Shown here piece after piece: positions 31,001-39,600 of a DNA stretch of 64,000 bases. Source of the DNA: Crithidia sp. LVH-60A. Lineage: Eukaryota > Euglenozoa > Kinetoplastea > Trypanosomatida > Trypanosomatidae. The notes beneath the pieces were generated by a model. The model was not told the origin of the DNA, did not search any database, and saw nothing but the letters and a program-made list of their open reading frames with translations. Location: positions 412,501 to 476,500 of the forward strand of contig CP119651.1 in the NCBI GenBank assembly GCA_030078075.1. The letters are read 5' to 3'. The position numbers and the translations under genes are program-made. Within the stretch, counting starts at the first letter, position 1. Every line of letters starts with the position of its first letter.

Positions 31001-33687
31001 GAAGAGGACGTGTCAACAGAAGAAGGAGAACGCGTTGACCTTCGACTGCGCCTCCGCTGTTGTGGTTTCGTCTGCGCTGACCGCTGCAGCCGTGCCTGAA
31101 TGGCGTCTGCTTCTCTCTCTAGCGCCTCCACCTCTACCGCCAACACAGCAGGAGCGTCATCGTTGCACACCGCTGTCGGAACTGACTGTGCTGCAGAGGG
31201 AGGTGATGGCGTGCGACAACGCATTATACCATTTTGTTCAGCCAAAGGAAGAGCTGTAGGCTGTGCGTGAGGTGCATGACTCCGGAGGTCACTCGCTACG
31301 AGCGACGGTGCCGTGTAAAACACATCCCCCACCTCGCCTGCCGCCTCCGAGGCAGCGGTGCCACTCGGTGAGCTACTGCTGTCTCGTGCAGCAGCTGTTG
31401 ACATGAGCCGCGGCCACCACACCGAGGGGATCGACGCCGCGCGGCCTACGCTGCCGGCCTCTCCACTCTCCTCTCTCCCCGCGCTGCGCGTGATTGATGC
31501 TCCAGCAGAAGAACAGCTGCGACTTCGGCCGATGCGTGTGTGCTCCTCCGGCTCCCGTGGCGACACGGACCGCAGCTCCTCTTCGGGAACGTGCACGACA
31601 ACTTCTTCATCTCTTTGCTCTTCTCTCTCCTTTGCTTCTTTAAACGAGGTGGCACTGAATTTTTGCACCGACGCAGATGGCATCGATGCTGCTCTGCTTG
31701 TAGCTCCATCGTCATTCTGAGCAGAGGTCAGCTCCATCAGCAGCGATCGCACACCACCGCTACCACCTTTTTCGTGGTGCTCTTTATCCCTCTTGTCTAA
31801 TTCTTTTGGTGCCACGACTGCAGGAGAAACAGCCGCGGTAGCGGGGACACCATCTGGATGCTCTTCGTGCCCCTGTAACTGCGTGAATGGTGGAGTCGAG
31901 GGAGAACGGCTTCGACTCCCCCTGCCGCTTCTTCTCACAGTGTCACGCACAGTTCTCTCATGACGTGCGGCGGTCAGCGGGGAGAGCGAAACCGCCGCTG
32001 CGGTTGATAAAGACGCCTCCGCGCTGCGACGACTCCGCTGCTGCTGTTCCCTTCCTTCCTGCGATGGCGATACCAAACGTGGCGAGGGCGACGGTGAAGG
32101 GGAAGATGCAGGCGACGTTTGTGACACTGCAGGCTCACCTCTCACCGCCTCTGCGGGTGCTGTCTTTGTTGCGGAAGTGTGAGGCTGTGGTGTGAGCGGA
32201 GAGAGAGCAGCAGCCCAGGCGTCGTCGGTGCGAGCTGCAGCTTTGGGCGAGTGAGAAAGAGGTGCGGTGGTGCGGCTGCTGGCCAAACTAGGCATCACGT
32301 CATTCGAGGTGCTGACACGCTTCTGTTCTCCTTGCATGAGAGATGTGAGCAACATAGCTGTCCCTTGCTCAGCTGGTGTAGACTTGCCTCTTTGACATAA
32401 GGTCGTCTCACCTAATTCACTCACCACTCCCGCTTGCAGCGCCGTTACTGCCTCTACTGTGCTGCCGAAAAGTCCCTGTACATTAGCAGAGGTTGCTGGT
32501 GTCCGGCAACGCGAAGACGCAGTGTTAATGCTGTCGCTCCTCGAATCCCTCAGCCGTGGTGAAGGTCGGCACAAGGCAGCAAGAGCTGTCAGTAAGAGAC
32601 ACGCCACGTGCCGCACAGTGTGCGCCACCTCCAGCAGCTCCTGCGCATAAAGTGCGAAATCGTGCTGCGCCCCTCTCTCTTTCTTTTCCCTCTGCCGCTG
32701 GTCGTGTAGTGGAGCTGCGTATGAGGGTGACTTGATGTCTCTCGCAGTAGTGAATGTCTGCAGCCATTTCTGCAAGTACGGCTGGAGAGCACGCACGGCT
32801 TCGTGGTGCAGCTGCAGGAAGCTCTCCAGCTCGTCGCGGACGTGCACGGCGTGGTCGTACCGCTGCCGCAGCGACGACGTACAGGAAGGTGACAAGAAAG
32901 ACGACGCTGAGCAATCAGTGATAACACTTCCATTCTTCTCGCCACCACCATCACCTTCGCACCTCGCTGCTTGTCTCTCCTGCGGGGTCTGGTGAGCTGA
33001 TACATCCCGCCTGTTAACGTTGCCCATGTTCGTCTGCTTCCAAGTCCAGTATGCGTCAAAGGTGGAAAAGAGGTGGGTGAGGGCGGGGTAGCAGCGGGTG
33101 CTGGCCAACTCCGCCGACTCGTGCTGCAACACACGCAGGCGGTACACAATGGACGCCGGTGTAGCAGACAAAGAATGATGGCCCTCGCCGTCGGGTGTGC
33201 GTTGAAGATGATCAGTAAGTGCGCTTTTGTTCAACAACAGTCGTGACTTTTGCTGTTGCGGCAGCGTGCTACGGTCATGGGCCGCATGGCCCTTGTCTTG
33301 CAATGCATCAGGATGGACGTTTTCAGCATTGTCGCTCATCTTTGCCCCGACAGCTGTAGCGCCAGTCGCCGTATACGAGGTCAGAGACTGCTGCAGCTGC
33401 TGCATGAGGGCAATCTGCTCCTCCTGTAGCTGAACAAAGTGGTCCAGCTGGCAGCGACAGGTTTCATACGGGTCCACAGTGCGACGCGTGGCCGCCTGCC
33501 AGGGGGATGTGCTGCCGTCACAAGCAACAGGCGAGGACGAGAGGGGATCTGATAGCGGCTCGTATGCCGTGCACGTGCGTGACAAGTCCACATGCGCAGA
33601 CGCCAACGGGGTTTGTGCCGTTACGACGCTCAAGCATGGAAGAGGCTGGAGTGAAGGGTCTGTGTAGACCCTCGAACTGTGCAGCAT
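28042..33687 (-). CDS. 1881-residue low-complexity protein, unknown
   Basis: I do not recognise this protein. It is mostly disordered Ser/Ala/Arg/Pro-rich sequence with poly-Ser runs encoded by TCN/AGC repeats. Likely helical islands are a short Gln-rich helix near residue 85-105, a basic coiled coil at about 870-970, another at about 1050-1095 (alternating ELR/AAAEAR heptads), and a C-terminal coiled coil at about 1755-1880 with two segments. There is no signal peptide, membrane span or enzyme motif. The coding call rests on one 5.6-kb uninterrupted frame on the transcribed strand. It sits between IFT172 and epsilon-tubulin, so a basal-body or flagellar scaffold is conceivable but unproven. 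Confidence 0.82.
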   Translation of the reverse strand: MLHSSRVYTDPSLQPLPCLSVVTAQTPLASAHVDLSRTCTAYEPLSDPLSSSPVACDGSTSPWQAATRRTVDPYETCRCQLDHFVQLQEEQIALMQQLQQSLTSYTATGATAVGAKMSDNAENVHPDALQDKGHAAHDRSTLPQQQKSRLLLNKSALTDHLQRTPDGEGHHSLSATPASIVYRLRVLQHESAELASTRCYPALTHLFSTFDAYWTWKQTNMGNVNRRDVSAHQTPQERQAARCEGDGGGEKNGSVITDCSASSFLSPSCTSSLRQRYDHAVHVRDELESFLQLHHEAVRALQPYLQKWLQTFTTARDIKSPSYAAPLHDQRQREKKERGAQHDFALYAQELLEVAHTVRHVACLLLTALAALCRPSPRLRDSRSDSINTASSRCRTPATSANVQGLFGSTVEAVTALQAGVVSELGETTLCQRGKSTPAEQGTAMLLTSLMQGEQKRVSTSNDVMPSLASSRTTAPLSHSPKAAARTDDAWAAALSPLTPQPHTSATKTAPAEAVRGEPAVSQTSPASSPSPSPSPRLVSPSQEGREQQQRSRRSAEASLSTAAAVSLSPLTAARHERTVRDTVRRSGRGSRSRSPSTPPFTQLQGHEEHPDGVPATAAVSPAVVAPKELDKRDKEHHEKGGSGGVRSLLMELTSAQNDDGATSRAASMPSASVQKFSATSFKEAKEREEQRDEEVVVHVPEEELRSVSPREPEEHTRIGRSRSCSSAGASITRSAGREESGEAGSVGRAASIPSVWWPRLMSTAAARDSSSSPSGTAASEAAGEVGDVFYTAPSLVASDLRSHAPHAQPTALPLAEQNGIMRCRTPSPPSAAQSVPTAVCNDDAPAVLAVEVEALEREADAIQARLQRSAQTKPQQRRRSRRSTRSPSSVDTSSSSSSSDAASEITSEQRRQRHRRRSTTTERRLTRTLHKELERVRAEQQRSLKQMQRDVREALDEVVSVATAAAETAASSCSRASSRDSHTRVEREAGVREGLRGSRSSSSSRPAEADEEEEKRTPEVRLEAKAGAGGASLSPHHQQQQCHHSALVHPVRQTSEAETEELRASLAAAEARAARLEQQSIQLKKRLWLAEELSDVSAATAVAAPPERDRQHVSLRNAFIYGDVSAPLQETREAKGNNESGPFMTDARGAQVEEEALLYLVDRALSERRAQRGGALCREDWRRVKHTLPSTAGPPLAAAAMKTTATPAVSAADSSSPLKCFDDGVENAWGLQQRVPASGRSPLIRQQRASIFERLRRSSTTPAAVVLRPPSSVAKESDGAAAARAPLTHEGNGLSPQTAAPREDGEDGGRSAQLDPSPSSPPPQMPLHPYSSSSSSQSKAFAPAPVRPSLDGSRRGAKAASSSSSYYDTISHTDRTASNAAHYAGEEKSGSALRARQVLQNARRLLQSRGDGTTLRGGAVNGGVSYGEEEFSGSQVSGPSGRYVGESGERCHPSFFSSSPSAAHATEQGSSAAYSPLTPPPPYASLLNTTPAASSTAATTTAAAVVAAHHASPPPPQLQRLADTRFNTHVQLRSEHDDFQGSRGGVYGDAGALRSPSAEMRPFTYDASPYAAVDYTTSKLPRPSMHVEREAFSVNINRSSAISVVGRAPDMRRVDSATSPVAAPRSRSRRSRLEEYEEEESDTSSSGGSGASDPHVPLPRRGQSMPSQSRKHDGPHQKARVHARRSFTSSPVNQREASYSASENKEGVRRPIVVGTHRHHSPSPRVRRSGSSSSSRQDAWQHQMVSRASSKASSSSSSRGSAQADLLDTLTQQESLLRRALTQLQTQQRQLAEKRREVAQVAAAKGLHVQSGYSSAGARGGRGKSASTGQAASPQLRKVVELLNRLTAAEGMLASKVDRVEEAVATVQRQRSALVSDDFL

Positions 33688-34827
33688 CGGAACCTCTATT
33701 CTTACGTGCGGGTGTGTGCGTTTGTGTTCTTTTATATTGTTGTTGTTGTCAATGTATGTCTCTTGTACCTCCTTATCTTGTTGGCTGAGAAGACGCTATC
33801 TATGGGTTCTTTTCTGCTTTTTGCCTGCGATGCTTCAGCATATGAGAAGGACTGCACACACACTCTCTCTCTCTTTCTCGCTATGTTGAGACGCACTCGT
33901 ACACAATCTATTGCTGAAGATCAACGTTCGGAAAACAAGAGAGAGAAATAAACTTAAAGTTAAATACTAAAGAGATGTAGTATCACAGAAAAGTAAATGA
34001 TATCTAAAGAAAGGGGGAAGGCAATCAGCGCTATCCGGAAAGATAAAGGTGTGTGCGTCTATGAATGTAAAGGTGGGGAAAAAAAAAAGAGCGGAGCAGT
34101 GACGCTCTTTCTCTCTTATTGAAGGTGCTCGGCTGCGGCTTCCACACTCAACGGCACACGCGGCATGCCGCGCAGTGGATATGTGAGTGAATGAGCTTCA
34201 GGAAGCCTATATATTCACGAAGAGGTCACCGTGAAAATAATTGTTCAGTCGACGAGCTCGCGTTGATTGAATTGAGCGTAGAAATGGGAAAGAACAGCAA
34301 GAATAGTTATTTTATCTGTCTAGAACAACATCGAACGATGGTGGTGCATTCACCGGAAAGATAGTAATCATCAACGCAGTGACCAGAAGAAAAGAAGGTG
34401 CTCAGGAACGCAAAGATGCGGGCTACTCTGATCGCAAAGGTGCGCCTCTGCTGTACGCGGTGCCACTTTTCATCGCCGTTGAGTTTGAATGCCATGCATT
34501 AGCTGCAACTCCTCACTGCTTTTCAGGTAGACAGCGGTGATGCAGCACAAACCTCTGCGTTTGGAATTGACAGCTACGTCTTTGCTCATCTTCTGCTTCT
34601 CCAGCTGACCTCACTACACCGAACGCTTTTGTCGCTTGTTTGTTCTCCTTTGTTTGTTTTTTTGCGGTATTCTTGACCATCAGACGATGAGAGAGAAAGC
34701 GAGAAAGATGGGATAAGGCAAAGAAGAAAAGACAACACCACTAGTACAACAACAACAACAACATCGACACCAAAAACAGATAAAGGAGAGAGACAACTTA
34801 AATTGTTGTGCATCGGCATTGCCGCGT
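33688..34827. other. Intergenic region upstream of 1881-aa gene
   Basis: AT-rich spacer with presumed 3' UTR of the 142-residue gene and the acceptor of the 1881-residue gene. No gene recognised. Confidence 0.4.
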
Positions 34828-35256
34828 CTACGCACCCTCGGCAGCCATCTTCGCTTTCAGCTCTCGAATCTCCATCATCAGCTTCTCAGCACGGATCGCA
34901 TCGCGCTCGTGTGCGTACCAGTAGTTGTAGTCCTGATCCAGCTCACCTATCTTGATGGCATCCACCGATATGGAAGCGCTCAGGCGGTGCGGCCCGTTAT
35001 CGTCCTGCATGTTATCCAGATTTACCAACGCTTGACGCCGGTGCATGCGCTCCATCTCGGTGTAGTACTTGACGGCCTTGTGGCGAATCTCGACGTGCGG
35101 CCCGTCGCGCTGTCGCTCGAAGTACTCGGAGACCTGGTAGCGAAACGGAAAGACGCCGACGACGGCCAGCAGACCAATCATCCAGGAGTAGGAGGAAGGG
35201 CTGGAGGCCATGAAGCCCAGCGGCGAATACCACGGGCGCTGCACGTAGCGTACCAT
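34828..35256 (-). CDS. Small single-span membrane protein, unknown
   Basis: This 142-residue protein has one hydrophobic segment at about 20-38, after a short N-terminus, and then a charged, largely helical C-terminal domain rich in Arg, Glu, Met and Tyr. It ends in a helix EKLMMEIRELKAKMAAEGA. This shape resembles accessory subunits of mitochondrial inner-membrane complexes, but I do not recognise a family and no presequence is certain. The gene is well supported: ATG start, balanced composition, and a strong acceptor 33 nt upstream. It follows IFT172 in reverse genomic order, which means it is transcribed just after IFT172. Confidence 0.85.
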   Translation of the reverse strand: MVRYVQRPWYSPLGFMASSPSSYSWMIGLLAVVGVFPFRYQVSEYFERQRDGPHVEIRHKAVKYYTEMERMHRRQALVNLDNMQDDNGPHRLSASISVDAIKIGELDQDYNYWYAHERDAIRAEKLMMEIRELKAKMAAEGA

Positions 35257-36635
35257 CTTGACAGGCGGTAGAGAGGAGAAAGAGTTGACTAGAAAGGGGA
35301 GAAAAAAAAAGTGGAGTGAGGAGGGATAAAAGTTGGCTGAGCTACGGCAGTGACTAACGCTGCTGTGTCTAAACGGGCCTTGTTGTGGTGCGTGTACACG
35401 TCGTTTTTCTCCGTACGCTGCGCTACAGCAAAATCGGTGCTCTGGTACGACGAACGGTGAGGAGGGTGTACGAGCGTGCTAAGCGCTGCGAGAAAAAGAA
35501 CAACTACTGTTACTGCTACTGCTAGTGCTAGCGCTCCACTGCTACTACGAGTGACTAAAAAAGAAGTGTGCGTGAGAAGGAGAAGGCAGGGAAGGCGGTG
35601 AAAGCCTGGTGGTCGCTAAGCCGGTGTGTGCGTGTGTGCGTGCGTGCACGGCCCTTTTTGACAGTGCAGCGTGGGAGTTTTAAGCGCGAGCAGCAAGTGT
35701 GGCACATAGAGAGGGACAAAGAAAAAAACAGAAAGAAGTTTTTTTTCGTGGACATGTGAGCGTCACCCAGAACACGATGCGGCAGAGAAACACCCGCTAT
35801 TTTTTTTTTTTGACGCAAAGAAGAACGTGGAGCTTTATCGCTGTGTGTTTTCTTTTTTTCACAGGGTTGCTGCACGTTTCTCACCGTCAAAATGCACTTC
35901 GCAGATCTACGCCTTCACGCAATACGACTGCGAAATTTTACGGTACATCTCTATCTACTCACCTGTGAAACTGCGCACCAGAAGCATCGCCTTCCTTCCT
36001 ATTTTATGTGGCTACTGCATAATTTTTTTTTTTTTCGGTAGAAGATCTGAACATGCTAAGCAAGACACCAAATTTGACAACGAAAGGTACTGAAGCAAAC
36101 AAGGGAAGATGCTTCTCCTCCTTCCTCTAACTCCCTGATGAGTTTCCTTTCATTTTTTTCTTTACACGTCGACGGACGGAACGCAGACACGAAGAACACA
36201 AATTCGATGGAAGAGAGAGACGACGAGGAGAGTGGCCAGGAAAGCCTCAGCACGATCAGCACTCCGCTCTTCTTCTTCAAGCATCCAGAAGTGTTCGTCG
36301 CCTCTACTCCTCAACAAAACAACACCACAAAACAACAGCGAGAGAAAGTGGTAGGAAAAGAGAAAAAAAAAACATAGATCTAAACGAGATTCACATTCGT
36401 CCATCTCGAAACGCCACCGCGACTACATACATGAACAATAGAAGAGGAGTAAAGGGGGACACAGAGTTGCCACCAACAAAAGAAAAGAGACTAGTTCGGC
36501 ATGTCGTGGTACGTACATGAAATACATAAAGAAAGAACAAGAAAGAAAGAAAGAAAAGGTTGGAAGCAGCGACCAGAAAAAATAAGAATAGAAAGTTGAG
36601 AGTCGATGTTGTCGAGGGTGCTTTGAGCACCGCGA
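35257..36635. other. IFT172 3' flank
   Basis: Presumed long IFT172 3' UTR. Short GAAA repeats occur at 36537-36558. No gene recognised on either strand. Confidence 0.45.
35289..35335 (-). promoter_or_regulatory. Predicted SL acceptor of 142-aa gene
   Basis: The minus strand reads a C/T-rich tract with a run of T and ends CTCCCCTTTCTAG at 35289. The leader would be 32 nt. Confidence 0.65.
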
Positions 36636-39600
36636 TCATGCCTTAAAGTTCGGGTTGGCTGCCGCGCCACACCACGGGCACTGCTTCGCCGTCAACACAA
36701 ACTTGTTCCAGTCCGCCTGGTTCGCCGTGCGCTGGCACTGCGGGCACTTGGTCAGGCCACCACCCATCACACCATACCCCGTCACCGCACAGGCAGGGTA
36801 CACCTTCCCGGTGTGCGGCGACTTCACGCACCCGGCAAACATCGGCTCGCCATTCTCCGGATCGTTCAACACTGGCAGCGCCCGCTCCTCGGACGCAGCC
36901 GTGTTGTCGATGGACACCGTCAGCACCCAGTTGTTCACCTCCTCCATCGCAGCTGACGGGACGGTCGGCTCCTTGGGCAGGCGGTACGTCTTGGGGAAGT
37001 CCGTCGCGTCAAAGTCGGTGTTGTCGATGCCGCTGCTGTCCGCGTCGCCGTCATCGATGCGCTCGGTAATGTCGAGCGCGCGGTTCAAGTAGAGAAACGC
37101 GGCATCCTGCATCCCCTCCAGCCCTGACCGCTTCGCAGCCATGCCAGCGTCGTAGAACGCCTTGTCCGGCGCGACGTACGGGATCCAGCGGGGCAGGCCG
37201 AGCATCAGCTTCACGGCGAACTCGCCAAGGTGCAGCTCCTTCTCCATCCGGTGCGAGGCGTAGTAGATGTGAATCACGTTCGTCACCGCCGTCGCCTTGG
37301 CGATGTCCTCGGACTTCTGCCCCGAGCGGGTCATGCTCTCGAGCACGCGCACCAGGCCATCGTGCAGGGGCTGCACGGGCAGGGTGTCGGACGGCAGGAG
37401 CTCAATAACGCGTTGCGCGAGGGTGATCCAGGTATCGAAGAAGCGGAAGTCCTCGGTATCCATCGTGTTCTTCGTCAACGCCTCGAGGCACTGGGCGGGG
37501 TTGCCCTGCCGTAGCAGGTGCTGCACCTGCAGGCCCGCCACGTAGCGCAGCTCCTCCGGTGACTTCCGCCCTGCCATGCGCAGCGCATTCGTGAAGTCGG
37601 CCTTGTCGATGTAGGCCTTCAGCGCCGCCTCAGGATCCATCTCCTCCACCACCTGCGCGTTCTTCATGCTGCCACCGGCGATGCTGTCCTGCACAATGGC
37701 GCGCTTCACGTAGTCCTCCAGCTCGGGGCTGACGCGCTTCGCCAGCGATTCGGCCAGGTCGAACTTGCGAGCCTGCACGTACATGTTGATCGCTGCCTTG
37801 TAGTCCTCGCAGTCCTCGAGGCACTTGCCCGCCTCCACGAAGCGCTGCGACGCCTTCAGCTTGTCCACCGCAGACTTCAGCACCTCCTGCAAAAGGTTAC
37901 GGGCGTGCTTCTGTGCCACCTTCACGGCACGCACGTAGAGGTTCGCCAACGTGTTCGGGTCCGGCACGGTCTCCGCGGTGGCGCCGAGGTAGGCGTCGAT
38001 AGCAAGCTGATACTCGTTGTTCTCCTCCAGCACCGCGCCGGCTTTCTGTGGGTCGTTCGAGTTGAGCGCCATCCGCTTCGCCACGTCGCCCTGCATCTCG
38101 GGGCAGTGCTCCCGCGCAATGCGCTGCGCCTCGGGAAACATGCGCACATCGACGTACATCTTCAAGAGTGTCTCGGGGGCATTCGCGCGCAGGAAGAGCG
38201 CCTCCGCCTCCTTGTAGTTGCCCTGCTGGAAGCAGACACGTCCGTTGGCGGCGCAGATGGTGGCGACGGCAGAGCTGTCGTAGTTCTCGGCTACCCGCAT
38301 CGCTGCGGAGAAGTCGTGTTGATGCACGTACATGTCGATCGCCTCCCGCGGCTTGCTGGCCTTGATAAAGGCGTCCTCAGCCATGCGGAAGTCGCCCTGG
38401 TCCTCGTAGTGCATGGCGTACTTCAGGTACACATAGGGCACCTTGGCCGGCTGTGCGAGCTGCGACCACTGCAGCGCGAGATCGAACTTCGACGCGTCAA
38501 TCGCTGCCTCGATACCGGCCTCCACGAGGTTGAACTTCGCAAGCAGCCGCACGCCCTCCTCGCCATCCATGACGGTGGCACGCGACACCACGACTTGCTT
38601 CGCGGCGTTCGCGCCGCCATGCACCTTCGCAACGCGCACAGCATCGTCCCAGAGGTCCTTGTCGCGGTACATGGACACGGCCCTGCTCCAATCCTTGCCC
38701 GCAATGAAGTGCGTCTCAGCCGACTTCAAGTTGCCCTCTTTCTGAAACTGCGCACCGAGCGCGAGGTGGGTTTGCAGGAGATAGCCGGAGCGGTACGCCT
38801 GCACGAGACGCATCATGTTGGTGTAGTCGCGGTTCTTGCGGTACATCATGATCGCCCCGTCCACGTCGTTCACCTTTAGGTAGATGCGCTCCGCACCGGC
38901 GTAGTCACCCTTCGTCTCCAGCTGCTTCGCCTGGCTCACGAAGAGCTCCACCAGCTTCTCCTGCGGCAGGTGGCGCTGCGCGACGCGGTACATGTGGTCC
39001 GTCATGCCTGCGCGACTGTACATGTCAACCGCAGCGCTGACGGCGCCAGACTTAACGTAGAACTTCTCGGCCTCGGCGTACTGATGAATCTCCTCGTAGT
39101 GGTGGGCGATGCGCTGGTAGGCGGTCTTGGTGGCAGCGTCCAGTGCAGGTGCCACGCCATCTGTGTCCTCCCCTGCCCCTCCGCCAGCGGCAGCACTATT
39201 TTGGGTCTCAAGGATCATCGCCGCCTTGCTCCACTGCCGCGAGTCGAGCGCCGCCTTCACCGCCTTGGCATACTTGCCCGCCTCGTTGTAGTGGTTGATC
39301 GCCTGGTCGACGTGCTTCTGCGAGACGAGGTAATCGCCCCACGCCTCCTCCAGCGCCACAACCTGCTGCGGCGCGGCCACCTTCGCGTAGTCGACGGCAC
39401 GGCTGAAGGCGTGGCCGCGCTTGTAGGCGTCAATCGCGCGGTCAGTCATGCGCAGCTTGTCAAAGAAGTCACCGGCAGCCTCGAAGACTTGGGCCTTGAA
39501 GAGTGCCGCCGCGACAGCCTCCAGCAGCTGCTGCTCGGGCTTCAAGTTGTTGGCCGAGACGACCTGCGCTGCACGAGCTGGGGTGCCGCCGCGCAGGTAC